64,000 bases of DNA from Streptococcus sp. 116-D4 (GCF_009731465.1 NZ_AP021887.1:986001-1050000), one strand, 5' to 3'. Positions 1 to 10,242 are shown, counted from the first letter of the stretch. A program made the numbers and translations. The notes: generated by a model from the sequence alone, not told the origin.

Positions 1-2864
1 TCTTCACCAACAAAACGATAGCTAAAGTTGAGATGATCCTTGGCAAATACTTTACTGATAGCCCAAATCCAATCTTGGAAATTCTTGGCTTGAAGTCTAG
101 TGTTGCTATTTAGTTTTCCATTTTTAGCTGCTGGGTATTCCTTGGCTTCTAGCTTTTCACGAGAACCCTTACCGACAAGATAGAGCTTTTTCTCAGCCCT
201 CGTCATGGCAACATACAGCAGACGCATTTGCTCTGAATAGCTTGCCAGCTGTAATTCCTCTTCGTTCTGCCTATAGGTCAGGCTAGGAATAGAGAGCTTG
301 ATGATTTTAGGATAGTGGGCTTCCACTGCTCCTGTCTCTATTTTGGCAATATACTTAAGTCCTAGTCCATTTTTGCGGCTGAGAATGACTTCTGACATAG
401 AGTCTTGCTTATTAAAGTCTTGATCCATATTGAGGATAAAGACATATGGAAACTCCAACCCTTTACTCTTGTGGATAGTCATGAGCTCTACTGCGTCCTT
501 AGGTGGTGCAACTACAACGCTTGCCAAATCGTGCTGGGCTTCTAAAACTTGGTCAATCATACGTATAAAACGCGACAAGCCCTTGAAATTGCTCTTTTCA
601 AATTGATCAGCTCGCAGTGCTAGGGCATAGAGATTAGCTTGTCTAGCAGGCCCATTTGGCAAAGCCCCCACATAATCATAATAAAAACGGTCGTTGTAAA
701 TCTTCCAAATCAAGTCATAGAGGGAGTGGGTTTTGGCATACAGACGCCAAGAAGCTAGGATATCCATGAATTGGTTCAGTTTCTCAGCTAAAGCTGAGTG
801 AATCAATCCTTTTTGGCTGCTTGCCAGTTTTTGAGCATTTACTAGTTTCTCATAGAGATTTTCGTGTACTTTATCCTCTGCTTTCTGAAGGGACAAACGT
901 GCTAACTCGTCCTCGTCAAAGCCAAACATAGGAGACTTCATAAGGGCAACCAAGGCATAATCTTGAAGAGGATTGTGAATGACACGAAGGGTGTCTAGCA
1001 TGACTTGCACTTCTAGGGATTGGAGATAATTGTTTTGCTCTCCGTCAGTTTTGACAGGAATTCCGTAATCTGACAAAGCGAGAAGAATCTGGTCATTACG
1101 ACTGCGACTGGAGGTCAGAAGGGCGATTTCTTTAAAGGCAACACCTTCTTCCTGATGAAGTTTAAGGATTTCCTTGATAACTAAGCGCATTTCGCCTGTT
1201 AGTTTCGTTTCTGCCTGACCCTCTTCTTCCTCATTTGTGTCGTCCTTATCGTAGAGGAGCAATTCTGCCTTGTTGTCTGGATTGGGAGTCAGTTTGGTAT
1301 TGGCAAAAACCAGCTGGTGCATGTTATCATAGTTGATTTCGCCGACCTCTTGGTTCATGAGACGCTCAAATACATCGTTGGTTGCTGACAGCACTTCTGA
1401 ATTACTACGGAAATTTTCCTTGAGGAGAATCAGCTTGCCCTCTTTTGGATTTTGCGCATAGCGTTGGAATTTCTCATTGAAAATCTGCGGGTCTGCCTGA
1501 CGGAAACGATAGATAGACTGCTTGATATCTCCCACCATAAAGCGATTGTGGCCATTAGACAACAAGTCCAACATCCGTTCTTGAATGTGGTTGGTATCTT
1601 GATACTCGTCGACCATGACTTCATGGAAGCGATCCTGATAAGCCTGACGAACTTGCGGGAATTTCTCTAAAATCTCAATGGTGTAATGGCTAATATCAGC
1701 GAATTCAAAGGCATTTTCCTGGCGCTTACGCTGACGATAAGCCTCCACAAAATCGCTCATGAAAGATTGGAAGGTTTTAGCTAGTTTCCAAGTGTCTCCA
1801 TGATAACGTTCTTGATAGTCGAGAATCACTATCTGGTCTGACAGTTGCCCTAGTTTAGCAAACTGGGTCTTTCTTTCTTTGTTGTAGGCATCCGCCAGTG
1901 GCTTCAAATCAGCCTTACGGCTGGCATTGGTCAGAGCTCGACCGTTTTTCTCTTTCGAAATGGCGATAACACGCGCAAGCACTGCTTGGTAAACCTGACT
2001 ATCGGACTCCTGATTTAAGGAGCCAATTTCATCCAGAATCAGCTGGACATTTTCTAAATAGGCAGCCTTTGGAAACTCCTTGGCATCGTTATCCAGATGG
2101 TAACGGAAAAAGCTTTCCAAATCCCAAAGGGCTTGTTTGATTTGCTCAGTCAGTTTTTCTTTTTCACTCGTAAAATCAGCTTTTTCAAAGCCTTTGAGGA
2201 AAGATTCACTTAACCATTTCTGAGGATTGCTAGTGGATTGAAGGAAGTCATAGATTTTATAGACTTGCTGGCGCAGCCCCCGTTCATCTTTTCCACGTCC
2301 AGCAAAGTTTTTCAGCAAATGACTAAAGGTCTTTTTCTGTTTACCTTGGTAATTGGATTCAAAGACCTTATGAAAGACTTCATTTTTTAGAAGGAGTTGC
2401 TCGCTTTGGTTTTGTAAAATACGGAAATTAGGCGCAATATCAAGCAGATAACCATGTTTACCAAGGAATTTTTGTGTGAAGGAGTCCATGGTTCCGATGG
2501 CTGCGTTGGGTAGGTCTGCCAACTGGCGACCCAAGTGTTGTTTGAGGTCGACATCGCTGCTTTCTTGGATTTGTTGGCTGATTTTTTTCTCCAAACGTTC
2601 TTTAAGTTCAGTGGCAGCCTTAACGGTAAAGGTTGAGATAAAGAGTTGAGAAATTTCCACACCACGCGTCAATTGGTCCAGAATACGCTCGGCCATGACA
2701 AAGGTCTTACCAGAACCAGCCGACGCTGAGACGAGGATATTTTGACCAGAAGTGTAGATGGCTTCGATTTGTTCGGCAGTTTTCTTTTGTTCCTTGCTCG
2801 AATTTGCTTCTGCTTCTTGCAGTTTTTGAATTTCCTCCTCAGTTAAAAAGGGAATGGGCTTCAT
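1..2864 (-). CDS. rexA: ATP-dependent exonuclease subunit A RexA (AddA), 3' end outside window
   Basis: Helicase-nuclease subunit of the RexAB (AddAB) complex that resects double-strand breaks to load RecA. The reading frame runs open from ATG at 2864 through the window edge, so about 954 codons are present and the C-terminal nuclease domain is missing from view. Seen: Walker A ASAGSGKT at residues 47-54, a UvrD-type DEYQDTN motif, and later helicase motifs including AMTRAEK. The start overlaps the rexB stop by four bases (ATGA), which indicates translational coupling in a rexB-rexA operon. Assignment is firm from these motifs and the partner gene. Confidence 0.95.
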   Translation of the reverse strand, partial: MKPIPFLTEEEIQKLQEAEANSSKEQKKTAEQIEAIYTSGQNILVSASAGSGKTFVMAERILDQLTRGVEISQLFISTFTVKAATELKERLEKKISQQIQESSDVDLKQHLGRQLADLPNAAIGTMDSFTQKFLGKHGYLLDIAPNFRILQNQSEQLLLKNEVFHKVFESNYQGKQKKTFSHLLKNFAGRGKDERGLRQQVYKIYDFLQSTSNPQKWLSESFLKGFEKADFTSEKEKLTEQIKQALWDLESFFRYHLDNDAKEFPKAAYLENVQLILDEIGSLNQESDSQVYQAVLARVIAISKEKNGRALTNASRKADLKPLADAYNKERKTQFAKLGQLSDQIVILDYQERYHGDTWKLAKTFQSFMSDFVEAYRQRKRQENAFEFADISHYTIEILEKFPQVRQAYQDRFHEVMVDEYQDTNHIQERMLDLLSNGHNRFMVGDIKQSIYRFRQADPQIFNEKFQRYAQNPKEGKLILLKENFRSNSEVLSATNDVFERLMNQEVGEINYDNMHQLVFANTKLTPNPDNKAELLLYDKDDTNEEEEGQAETKLTGEMRLVIKEILKLHQEEGVAFKEIALLTSSRSRNDQILLALSDYGIPVKTDGEQNNYLQSLEVQVMLDTLRVIHNPLQDYALVALMKSPMFGFDEDELARLSLQKAEDKVHENLYEKLVNAQKLASSQKGLIHSALAEKLNQFMDILASWRLYAKTHSLYDLIWKIYNDRFYYDYVGALPNGPARQANLYALALRADQFEKSNFKGLSRFIRMIDQVLEAQHDLASVVVAPPKDAVELMTIHKSKGLEFPYVFILNMDQDFNKQDSMSEVILSRKNGLGLKYIAKIETGAVEAHYPKIIKLSIPSLTYRQNEEELQLASYSEQMRLLYVAMTRAEKKLYLVGKGSREKLEAKEYPAAKNGKLNSNTRLQAKNFQDWIWAISKVFAKDHLNFSYRFVGE

Positions 2865-5800
2865 CGATTCAACTCCTCTCTTATTTTTTCAAACCAAGCT
2901 TGTTTTAGCTTTTCTCCGACCAGACGCTTGCCATCAGGTAAGTCTAACTTTTCTAGGAAACGGGCTTGCCCCAAATGGTAATTGGCTTCAAAGCCTGTGA
3001 TGGCTTGGTGTTGCTGAACATATGGAGCAATACTTCTGCCATTTTCAGTATAAGGGTTAATGGCAAACTGGCCTGCTAAAATTTTCTCAGCTGCTTTCTT
3101 GTACAGATGGACATTGTAGTCCAGTAGGAGCTGGAATTCCTCATCCGTCAGCTGATTGGCCTTGTTTTTGTTATAAAATTCGCCCAAATGACTGCTTTCT
3201 TTTTCTAAAAAGAGGCCTTGGTATTTCATTGACTTGCTAGCTTCTACTACTGCACCTGCCAGACTTTTAACGGCCATCAGAGATTGGACAGGCTCAGCCA
3301 TTTCCAAGTACATGGCTCCGAAAAAGTTCTGCTCCCCTTCTCTTTTTAAAGCAGCTAGATAAGTTGGCAACTGGGAATTGAGTCCATTAAAGAAGTGAGG
3401 AAACTGGAACTGGGTCAGACTAGATTTGTAGTCTACCACTCCTATCGCCCCATCAGCTTTCAATCGGTCAATGCGGTCAACCTTACCTCGTACAAAGACA
3501 CTCCGTCCATTGTCCAATTGAATAAAGGCCTGCTCTTTTCCACCAAAATTCGCTTCCTCTTTGATGGTTTCGATGGCTGGATTGTGTCGGAGAATATGTC
3601 CAGTCGTGCGAGCTACATCAAGTAGAACTTCCTTGGTAAACTGGGCTTCCAAACTTTCCTGATAAATGGCTTCAAATTCACGTTCTTGACTGGTTTCTTG
3701 GATAGCTTGTTCTAGACGGTGGTCAAAGGAATCTTCATCAGGCAACTGCAAGGCGCGTTCAAAGATACGGTGCAAGAAATTCCCGTGACTGCGGGCATCA
3801 GGACGCAGGCGTAATTCTTCTTGCAAGCCTAAAACATAACGTAGGAAATAACTGTATTCATTGCGATAAAACTCCGTCAAACCAGAGGTAGACAGGTAAA
3901 ATTCCTTGTCAGCTGGATAGAGAGCCTGCAAGGTGTCCTTAGCCAAGGGCTTACTGCTTGGACTGGTTGGGAGAGCCGGATTTTTCAGACCTTGCTGGTC
4001 TAGTTTTTTACCCATGACACGCGCCAGAACCTTAACAAAGGTCAAATCTTGCTCAGTCTCACTCATCTCGTCCTGCTGGTGATAGGCAACCAGACTAGAC
4101 AAAAGACTGTGATAGGACCCCATATCTTCCTTAGACAGACCTTTGTGATTCATCCTTTTCTCTTTCCGCCTAAATCCAAAATGGACTAGCTCTTGAAGAT
4201 AGGCTGACTCCTTGCTTTCACTTTCATTAAAAAGGCTTGGAGACGACAAGATTAACTCTTTACGAGCAGAATTAACCAAGGAAAGCATAGTATAGCGATT
4301 TTTCTTGAGATTTTCACTGCTAGCAATTAGTAATTGCGCCCCATCTTCGGTTGCTTGGTTTAAGCTTTGTCTTTCTTCATCAGTTAAAAGACTGGTATTT
4401 TGCGCGATTTTTGGTAAATTGTCCTGAGTTAGCCCAATGGCATAGACAAAGTCAGCTGTCAACGGTGCAATCAAATCATAACTCTGCACCAGAACGGTGT
4501 CCACTGTTGCTGGAATGGTGCGATACTGAGATAGTCTCATTCCAGAATGGAGCAAGGCTAGGAAGTCCTCTAGACTAACCTGTGAACCAGCAAAAACAGT
4601 CGCAAATTGTTCTAAAACGTGACAGAAAGTCTTCCAAACTTCAGCTTGTCTTTCCTGTTCAAGAGTTTCCATACTGGCTGTCAAATCTTGTAACTGCTTA
4701 GTTACTGCTCCTTCTTTTAGAAAAGAGTTCCACTTTTTCAAGAGATTTTCAGCCTTTTGTTTTCGACTGGCAAATAGGTTCTCAAGAGGTGTTAAAATAC
4801 GCAGACGAAGGGCATTCAAATGCTCTAAATCAAATTTTCCATGGTGGGATTTTGTGAAGTCTTGTTGAAAGGCTGGCAAGCCATTGATACCAAGATAGCG
4901 GATATATTGTTCAAAAGCATCAATATCAGCCTGACTGAGGTCGGTATAGAGACCTGTTCTAAGAAGGTTTATCAAATCTTCCTGACGGAAACGATAGCGT
5001 TTTAAAGCTAAAATAGACTCGACAAACTGTGTCAAGGGATGATGAGCCATGGATTCGCTTCTACCAAGATAGAAAGGAATCTGATACTGGTCAAAAATGG
5101 TTTTCAGCGATAACTGATAAGAAGCTACATCCCCCAAGAGAATACGGAAATGCTTGTAACTCAGGTCTACATTTTCATGTAATTTCTGACGAATGCTACG
5201 CGCTACCAACTCCAACTCTTCTTTTTGCGTCAAACAAGACCAGATTTGCAGATTTTCACGGTCCTTCTCATCAATTTCCAAGGAAAGTTCTGAAAAGTCA
5301 TAAGAAGACTCCAACAAACGAGATGCCTTGTCAAAACTATCTATCTGCTCATGAGTTTGAGAACGGTCTTGAGCAGGCGTTTGGTATTTAGCAGCTAAAT
5401 GATGGAGAAACTCCACACTGGCTTGGTAGAGATTGCCTTCAGCGAAAGGGCTGGTATAGGCTTTCTTACTCGCATAAGCCCCGATAACAATCTCAACACC
5501 CTTGCCATGAAGTAGGTCCACAATCCGCCCTTCCTCAGCAGAAAAACGAGTAAAGCCATCAATAACCAAGGCGATTTGAGTAAAATCACTACTTACCTTG
5601 TCATTCTCAATAGCTTCAATCAAATGGGACAACTGACTTCCCTGAGCTAACGGTCCTTGATTGAGATAAGCCGTTACCTTCTCAAAAATCAAGAGTAAGT
5701 CTGCTCGCTTGTCCTCATCCGTCAAACTCTCCAAGTCCAAAAAACTCATCTGAGCAGTCATCATCTCGTGATAAAGATCAATCAACTGCTGGATAAATTG

Positions 5801-6136
5801 AGGGTCCTGCTTGATGGCACCGTATACTCGTAAGTCTTTGGGATCGAGTGCCGCAAGACACTTATAAAAGGCCATCCCAAGACCGATGTCATCTAGACTG
5901 GTCTTGGCAGGTAAGTCATTCAAGACCAGGTAACGCGCCATTTGAGCAAAGCGAGTAACAGTAATCGCAAAAGAAGCCTGCTGGGACAAGCATTCCAGCA
6001 CGGCGCGTTCCTTTTCAAAAGAAAGAGAGTTGGGGGCGATGTAGAAGACCCGCTTGCCCGAAGCAACTAGCTCTTCCGCCTCTCTGGTTAGAATTTCAGT
6101 CAAAGAAGTCCGGATATCAGTATAAAGTAATTTCAT
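2861..6136 (-). CDS. rexB: ATP-dependent exonuclease subunit B RexB (AddB)
   Basis: Second subunit of the RexAB recombination nuclease. The chosen start, ATG at 6136, gives 1,091 residues beginning [11 protein letters not shown]; an in-frame ATG eight codons upstream (6160) is possible, but the shorter form matches the usual streptococcal protein. The N-terminal third resembles an inactivated helicase. The C-terminal fifth holds a RecB-type nuclease signature, GVVDYKSS followed by QLPTYL, where Asp and Lys coordinate metal. It is first in the rexBA operon, downstream of a terminator-like repeat that separates it from the CPBP protease gene. Confidence 0.95.
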   Translation of the reverse strand: MKLLYTDIRTSLTEILTREAEELVASGKRVFYIAPNSLSFEKERAVLECLSQQASFAITVTRFAQMARYLVLNDLPAKTSLDDIGLGMAFYKCLAALDPKDLRVYGAIKQDPQFIQQLIDLYHEMMTAQMSFLDLESLTDEDKRADLLLIFEKVTAYLNQGPLAQGSQLSHLIEAIENDKVSSDFTQIALVIDGFTRFSAEEGRIVDLLHGKGVEIVIGAYASKKAYTSPFAEGNLYQASVEFLHHLAAKYQTPAQDRSQTHEQIDSFDKASRLLESSYDFSELSLEIDEKDRENLQIWSCLTQKEELELVARSIRQKLHENVDLSYKHFRILLGDVASYQLSLKTIFDQYQIPFYLGRSESMAHHPLTQFVESILALKRYRFRQEDLINLLRTGLYTDLSQADIDAFEQYIRYLGINGLPAFQQDFTKSHHGKFDLEHLNALRLRILTPLENLFASRKQKAENLLKKWNSFLKEGAVTKQLQDLTASMETLEQERQAEVWKTFCHVLEQFATVFAGSQVSLEDFLALLHSGMRLSQYRTIPATVDTVLVQSYDLIAPLTADFVYAIGLTQDNLPKIAQNTSLLTDEERQSLNQATEDGAQLLIASSENLKKNRYTMLSLVNSARKELILSSPSLFNESESKESAYLQELVHFGFRRKEKRMNHKGLSKEDMGSYHSLLSSLVAYHQQDEMSETEQDLTFVKVLARVMGKKLDQQGLKNPALPTSPSSKPLAKDTLQALYPADKEFYLSTSGLTEFYRNEYSYFLRYVLGLQEELRLRPDARSHGNFLHRIFERALQLPDEDSFDHRLEQAIQETSQEREFEAIYQESLEAQFTKEVLLDVARTTGHILRHNPAIETIKEEANFGGKEQAFIQLDNGRSVFVRGKVDRIDRLKADGAIGVVDYKSSLTQFQFPHFFNGLNSQLPTYLAALKREGEQNFFGAMYLEMAEPVQSLMAVKSLAGAVVEASKSMKYQGLFLEKESSHLGEFYNKNKANQLTDEEFQLLLDYNVHLYKKAAEKILAGQFAINPYTENGRSIAPYVQQHQAITGFEANYHLGQARFLEKLDLPDGKRLVGEKLKQAWFEKIREELNR

Positions 6137-6234
6137 CTCTGCCTCGTTGGAATTTTTCATTATCTTTTATTATACCATTTTTTGACTGCTAATCCTATAA
6201 ATAGAGAGTTCTTAGAACTTCTGAAGAAAAGAAT

Positions 6235-6370
6235 GAGGCTGGGACAAAAGTCCTAGCCTCTCAATTGTCTTTGGATTGTCGAGCAAGATGCAGTGGTTGA
6301 GTGGGCTGTGCGGAGGTAGGACGACGAAATCGAATTCTAACGAATTACCGATTTTTGTCCCACTCTCATT
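6235..6370. repeat. Terminator-like intergenic repeat with inverted ends
   Basis: Bases 6235-6260 form a hairpin with an 11-bp arm (GAGGCTGGGAC / GTCCTAGCCTC, one G-T pair) and an AAAA loop. The other end, near 6350-6370, repeats the TTTTGTCCCA sequence inverted and carries an AAATCG/CGATTT stem. The block lies between two minus-strand genes, so it could terminate the CPBP transcript before rexB. It resembles the dispersed streptococcal intergenic repeats (SPRITE-like); the family name is from memory and unverified. Confidence 0.55.
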
Positions 6371-6382
6371 GATTGCTAAGCT

Positions 6383-7054
6383 CTAACTTGCTGAAAATAG
6401 ATTGATCCATAATTCCCAAAATGCAGTAATGTTGATTATGATATGAAGTAAAGTAGGGTAATAGAGAGAATGAGTTTTTCGGTAGAGGAATGCTAAAAAT
6501 GCTCCTCCGCTTGCATAGGTGAAAAAGGCAAGTGGTGTTATACCATCAGAAACATGCACATAGCCAAAGACACAGGCTGATAGTAAAACATCTCCATACC
6601 AAGGTGAATCTTTCAAAAATGTATTCATCAGAACTCCTCGATAAACCAATTCTTCTGTAATTGGTCCTAGCAGACAAGTAATAAGCAATAAATATAGTAA
6701 CTCTTGTCGCCCTGTCATCTCAACTAATTCATTTAAAGCCATTTGATTGGACGTTGCTGGGGTTAAAAAGGAAAACACAATACCTGAAATATGATTGACT
6801 CCAAAAGCAAGAAGCAAATAAACTGGATATCTCCATTTCCACTTCAATTCAAGTATTTTCTTACCTTCGAATACTAGTAAATAAAGAATAGCTATAAAAG
6901 TAACAATGAGCTCTAAAAAAGCAAGAATCAAGAAATACTCTCGACTAGCAACTACAAATCTAGTTGAAAAGTGATTAAAAATCCACCAAAACCATGTCTT
7001 CCTATAAATGATTACCAATAAGGCTAGTAAAATCTGTACAGCTCTTTTTTTCAT
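6383..7054 (-). CDS. CPBP-family intramembrane protease, probable bacteriocin immunity protein
   Basis: A 223-residue polytopic membrane protein with the CPBP (Abi/CAAX) motifs: EELVYRG with the Glu pair at 134-135 and Arg139, FGYVH with His167, and HIIIN with His204. Family members process prenylated proteins or, in lactic acid bacteria, give immunity to the bacteriocin encoded next to them. Here the gene starts 52 bases after the stop of a frameshifted double-glycine peptide gene on the same strand and has its own ribosome site (GAGG), so both are probably transcribed from the ComE/BlpR-like promoter upstream. The family is secure; the immunity role is inferred from position. Confidence 0.85.
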   Translation of the reverse strand: MKKRAVQILLALLVIIYRKTWFWWIFNHFSTRFVVASREYFLILAFLELIVTFIAILYLLVFEGKKILELKWKWRYPVYLLLAFGVNHISGIVFSFLTPATSNQMALNELVEMTGRQELLYLLLITCLLGPITEELVYRGVLMNTFLKDSPWYGDVLLSACVFGYVHVSDGITPLAFFTYASGGAFLAFLYRKTHSLYYPTLLHIIINITAFWELWINLFSAS

Positions 7055-7106
7055 ACTATGCCTCAGCTTTCTCCTCTTATTTCTTCATATTACTAATATA
7101 TTTTAC

Positions 7107-7327
7107 TTAAAATCTCGCAGGACTTCCTTTGCAAAGATGGTTGCCTCCTCCAATATATCCTAAATCATAGGTGCCGCTGGGACAAAATCCATGAACCGGC
7201 ATAGTTAATACCGGCTCTATTTGCCAAGTGAAATAATTATTAGCCTCTTTACCATATGGATCTGCTCCACCTTGTATCATCTCTAATTCTTCTTTTGTTA
7301 AATTTACATTTTTTTCATTAAAACCAT
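7107..7327 (-). pseudogene. Double-glycine-leader bacteriocin-like peptide, frameshifted in an A-tract
   Basis: ATG at 7327 follows GGAGG (7336-7340) with eight bases between, but the frame reads MVLMKKM and stops. The next frame, entered at the run of seven A (7309-7315, minus strand), encodes NVNLTKEELEMIQGG, a textbook double-glycine leader. A 52-residue product follows, starting ADPYGKEANNYF and containing two Cys (HGFCPSG, NHLCKG) and a GGG, with its stop at 7107. One extra A would give an intact 73-residue precursor. The export leader, the upstream pheromone-type box and the CPBP gene downstream identify it as a class II bacteriocin-like peptide. I do not recognise the mature peptide. 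It is either a recent loss, a phase-variable tract, or a sequencing error. Confidence 0.75.
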
Positions 7328-7389
7328 GATGTATTCCTCCGTTATGGTTCAGATTAGTTGAGTAAGCTACTACTCATACCTACTTAAAA

Positions 7390-7416
7390 AAAACTACTTT
7401 AAGTTAGTTTTTTTAT
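7390..7416. other. AT-rich hairpin in the bacteriocin leader
   Basis: An AACTA/TAGTT stem flanked by long A and T runs, between the -10 element (7446-7451) and the peptide start. It could act as a weak terminator or attenuator in either direction. The stem has little GC, so the call is tentative. Confidence 0.25.
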
Positions 7417-7445
7417 ATTTGTCTAGTTGCAACTTTGACAAGTTT

Positions 7446-7511
7446 AGTATAGCATATATTTGCCAATTATCTTCTTCAAATCTTAAATTGTCATCCAAAC
7501 GTCCTAAATTG
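7446..7511 (-). promoter_or_regulatory. ComE/BlpR-type direct repeat and extended -10 promoter
   Basis: On the minus strand CAATTTAGG (7503-7511) and CAATTTAAG (7482-7490) are direct repeats separated by exactly 12 bases. This is the architecture of sites bound by the LytTR response regulators ComE and BlpR. The downstream repeat ends 30 bases before an extended -10, TGCTATACT (core 7446-7451), which puts the box just upstream of the -35 position, as expected for activation. No recognisable -35 hexamer is present, as is usual for such promoters. It faces the frameshifted bacteriocin gene. Confidence 0.65.
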
Positions 7512-7543
7512 ACATAGTAATCCTTATTTCCTCCAAAACATGC

Positions 7544-7549
7544 TATAAT
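7544..7549 (+). promoter_or_regulatory. Extended -10 of the HAD phosphatase gene
   Basis: TGCTATAAT, with core TATAAT at 7544-7549, lies 28 bases before the ATG at 7578. A TTGACA at 7509-7514 is too far upstream (29 bases) to pair with it and partly overlaps the bacteriocin regulatory box. Confidence 0.5.
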
Positions 7550-7577
7550 AATACCAAAAGATAAAGAAGGAAGACCT

Positions 7578-8387
7578 ATGATTAAACTACTAGCCTTGGA
7601 TATGGACGGAACCCTCCTCAATGAAGCCAAGGAAATCCCACAAGCTCACATCACTGCTATTCATCAAGCTATTGAAAAAGGCGTCAAACTGGTTCTCTGT
7701 ACGGGTCGCCCGCTTTTCGGTGTCCTCCCTTACTATAAAAAATTAGGGCTTGACCTCCAGAATGAGTATGTGATTGTTAACAATGGTTGTTCAACTCACC
7801 AGACCAGTGACTGGAGTCTGGTTGATTGGCAAGAACTCAGTCCAGCAGACATTGAATACCTCTATGACCTTGCTGAAAAAAGTGATGTTCAGTTGACTCT
7901 TTTTGATGAGGAACATTATTTTGTCCTCGGTGGCAAGCCTACTGAAATCGTTCAAAATGATGCCAAACTAGTCTTTTCAGACCTGACTGAAATTTCTCTT
8001 GAGGAAGCGACTAGTGGCAAGTACCGCATGTTCCAAGGTATGTTTTTGGGCACGAAGGAGCAAACAGACGATTTTGAGAATCGTTTTGCTGAGGAGCTTT
8101 GCCAACGATTTAGTGGAGTTCGTTCGCAGCCTGTTATTTATGAAGCTATGCCACTTGGAATGACAAAAGCTACTGCTCTTTCAAGACTGGCAGAGATTTT
8201 GAAGATTGATTCCTCAGAAATCATGGCCATGGGCGATGCTAATAACGATATCGAAATGCTCCAGTTTGCAGGGCTTGGTGTTGCAATGGGAAATGCTAGC
8301 GACCATGTCAAATCCCTAGCTGATGCTGTTACAGTAAGTAACGAAGAAGACGGCGTTGCGCGTGCGATTGAGAAATATATTTTATAG
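7578..8387 (+). CDS. Cof-type HAD-IIB phosphatase
   Basis: A 269-residue soluble HAD-superfamily hydrolase. DMDGT near the N-terminus (nucleophile Asp8) and a C-terminal GDANND motif mark the Cof/YidA subfamily with a C2B cap, which generally dephosphorylates sugar phosphates or related small metabolites. The true substrate cannot be read from sequence. An AAGAAGGAAG ribosome site precedes the ATG. It is a single-gene unit, with an extended -10 upstream and an intrinsic terminator directly after the stop. Confidence 0.9.
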   Translation: MIKLLALDMDGTLLNEAKEIPQAHITAIHQAIEKGVKLVLCTGRPLFGVLPYYKKLGLDLQNEYVIVNNGCSTHQTSDWSLVDWQELSPADIEYLYDLAEKSDVQLTLFDEEHYFVLGGKPTEIVQNDAKLVFSDLTEISLEEATSGKYRMFQGMFLGTKEQTDDFENRFAEELCQRFSGVRSQPVIYEAMPLGMTKATALSRLAEILKIDSSEIMAMGDANNDIEMLQFAGLGVAMGNASDHVKSLADAVTVSNEEDGVARAIEKYIL

Positions 8388-8394
8388 TTAAGAA

Positions 8395-8420
8395 GCCCAG
8401 TTCATATCAACTGGGTTTTA
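8395..8420 (+). terminator. Intrinsic terminator after the HAD gene
   Basis: CCCAGTT and AACTGGG form the stem with a short loop, followed by TTTT. Confidence 0.8.
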
Positions 8421-8440
8421 ATATTTAAGAATTCCTAAAA

Positions 8441-8495
8441 CTTTAGAAACTCTTTAGAAATCCTTGAGCTTTCTTTGATTTCTATGCTTTATACT
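8441..8495 (+). promoter_or_regulatory. Tandem CTTTAGAAA repeat and promoter of the ABC exporter
   Basis: CTTTAGAAA occurs at 8441-8449 and again at 8452-8460, an 11-base period typical of OmpR-family response-regulator sites. It ends 29 bases before a -10, TATACT (8490-8495). The gene pair it would control is followed by a convergent OmpR-type two-component system, a plausible regulator. A good -35 is not visible, consistent with an activated promoter. Confidence 0.5.
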
Positions 8496-8528
8496 AAAGT
8501 TATCAAAATAAATCAAAAGGAGAGAATC

Positions 8529-9437
8529 ATGAAAACAGTACTTGACATTCATGGATTGTCCAAAAACTTCGACAAACAAGCTATTCTTCAGGATCTTCAT
8601 CTAACGATAAGAGAGGGAGATATTTATGGACTTATTGGGAAAAACGGAGCTGGGAAAACCACCTTAATAAAAATTATTACTCAACTACTGTTTGCGGATA
8701 AAGGGACCGTTTCCCTCTTCTCTAGCCAAACGGAAAATGAGTGGACCAAGGCTCTATCTCGAGTAGGTTCAGTGATAGAATCACCCGTAGCACATAATCA
8801 CTTAACAGCCTATCAAAATCTGAAATATTATTGTATGATTCGCCATATTCCAAATGCTGATAGAGTCATTCGAGAAACCCTGGATTATGTAGGGTTGTCA
8901 GATACAGGTAAAAAAGTCTTTCGTGATTTCTCGCTAGGAATGAAACAAAGACTTGGTATCGCCATTGCCCTCCTGTCCAAACCAGACTTCCTGATTTTAG
9001 ATGAACCTATCAATGGTCTCGACCCAATCGGTATCAAAGAATTTCGTCTGATGATTCAACGCCTCAATCAAGAGAAAGGGATCACCATTCTCATCTCTAG
9101 CCATATCTTGTCAGAACTCTATCTTCTTGCCAATCGCTTTGGTATTTTAGATCAAGGCAAGATTATCCGTGAAATCAGCAAAGCTGAATTTGAAACACTC
9201 AGTGAGGATTATATTGTCCTTAAGACAGCTGATAAAGAGAAAGCTTGTCAAGTATTGAAAGAACAAATCCAGCTCCAGTTCAAGGTTGTTAATCCGGAAA
9301 ATGAAATCCATATCTTTGGTCAGGAACAAGATGTCAAACAGATTCTTAAAGAATTAACCTTGGCAGATGTTGCCATTGACGAGATTTACTATGCCCGTCA
9401 AAACCTAGAAGAATACTTCACTCAATTGGTCGAATAG
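8529..9437 (+). CDS. ABC transporter ATP-binding protein (Bcr/antibiotic exporter type)
   Basis: The 302-residue ATPase of a two-gene exporter. Walker A GKNGAGKT is at residues 37-44, the signature FSLGMKQR and Walker B FLILDEP follow, and SSHILSEL is the H-loop region. The C-terminal extension is like BcrA-type drug and peptide exporters. ATG at 8529 is chosen because AAAGGAG sits 7 bases upstream; an upstream in-frame ATG at 8475 would overlap the promoter. The permease gene follows after 10 bases. Substrate unknown; a role in antimicrobial peptide defence is inferred from the family and the adjacent two-component system. Confidence 0.9.
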   Translation: MKTVLDIHGLSKNFDKQAILQDLHLTIREGDIYGLIGKNGAGKTTLIKIITQLLFADKGTVSLFSSQTENEWTKALSRVGSVIESPVAHNHLTAYQNLKYYCMIRHIPNADRVIRETLDYVGLSDTGKKVFRDFSLGMKQRLGIAIALLSKPDFLILDEPINGLDPIGIKEFRLMIQRLNQEKGITILISSHILSELYLLANRFGILDQGKIIREISKAEFETLSEDYIVLKTADKEKACQVLKEQIQLQFKVVNPENEIHIFGQEQDVKQILKELTLADVAIDEIYYARQNLEEYFTQLVE

Positions 9438-9447
9438 GAGGAAAATC

Positions 9448-10200
9448 GTGATACATACCATTCAAGCAGACTTTTACCGTCTTTTCCGTTCCAAAGGATT
9501 CTGGATTACAGAGTTCATTCTCTTTGTACTCATGTTAATGGGGGCTATTTTTGGGGCTACGGGCCATCTAATGGCAATCCAGGCAGAAGAACCAGATATT
9601 CCAACCCAAGCTTGGAACGGTGTACAAGCCCTGATTAACGCATCTAGTCAAGGTTCAAATCTCGTTTTTCTCTGCATCGTCTTAGCCTGCCTCGTGCTTG
9701 GAGTTGATCTAATCGGCAAACTCTATAAAAATAATTTAACAGTGGGTGTTTCTCGTACCGAGTTTTTCCTTGCAAAAGCCTTTGTATTGACTTGTATTGC
9801 ACTTTTGCAACTTATCATCAGTCTTGTGATTGCCTTTATTCCAGCAACTATCTTAAATGGATTTGGAACTATGCCTGATGGCTTTTTTGCCAATCTATTG
9901 ATAACCATTTTCCTTCAATTTCTTTGCCTCCTTGCTTGGCTTTCCATTGTTTCCTTCATCCTCTATGTTAGTCATTCTTATCTTGCGGTATTTATTGGTT
10001 ATTTGGTCAGCTCTATCATCCTTTCTATGCCGATGATCATTTTTCCAACTATCAAAATTTTGCCATATTTATCATTACAGTTTGCCTATGCTATGACTGC
10101 TAATAGTGAATCCATTTTCTACACACTTATAGTTACTTTAGCTGTTATTGTAATCTTTAATATAAGTGGACTGACAGTTTTCAGAAAGAAAAGTCTATAA
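9448..10200 (+). CDS. ABC-2 type transporter permease
   Basis: A 250-residue membrane protein with about six hydrophobic segments, partner of the ATPase encoded just upstream. It begins MIHTIQADFYRLFRSKGFW, the usual N-terminus of ABC-2 permeases of the bacitracin or lantibiotic exporter type. AGGAGG lies seven bases before the GTG-proximal ATG region. The gene ends directly before a strong terminator shared with the convergent histidine kinase gene. The exported compound is not determinable. Confidence 0.85.
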   Translation: MIHTIQADFYRLFRSKGFWITEFILFVLMLMGAIFGATGHLMAIQAEEPDIPTQAWNGVQALINASSQGSNLVFLCIVLACLVLGVDLIGKLYKNNLTVGVSRTEFFLAKAFVLTCIALLQLIISLVIAFIPATILNGFGTMPDGFFANLLITIFLQFLCLLAWLSIVSFILYVSHSYLAVFIGYLVSSIILSMPMIIFPTIKILPYLSLQFAYAMTANSESIFYTLIVTLAVIVIFNISGLTVFRKKSL

Positions 10201-10204
10201 AAAA

Positions 10205-10242
10205 TGACCTCCTCTAGCCTACAGAGGAGGTTTCTTTTTGTT
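10205..10242. terminator. Terminator between ABC permease and histidine kinase
   Basis: ACCTCCTCT and AGAGGAGGT pair around a short loop (GACCTCCTCT...AGAGGAGGTTTC), followed by TTTTTG on the plus strand. It probably serves the plus-strand operon and may also act on the convergent kinase gene. Confidence 0.75.

Noticed and set aside
5029..5391. Plus-strand 120-codon reading frame inside rexB
   Set aside because: It lies wholly opposite the long rexB frame, has no ribosome site and no recognisable domain; it is a shadow.
7509..7549. TTGACA/TATAAT as a standard promoter for the HAD gene
   Set aside because: The spacing is 29 bases, far from 17; the extended -10 alone is the more likely signal.
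7394..7630. Minus-strand 78-codon frame over the start of the HAD gene
   Set aside because: It is antisense to the HAD start, spans the bacteriocin promoter and regulatory box, and has no ribosome site.
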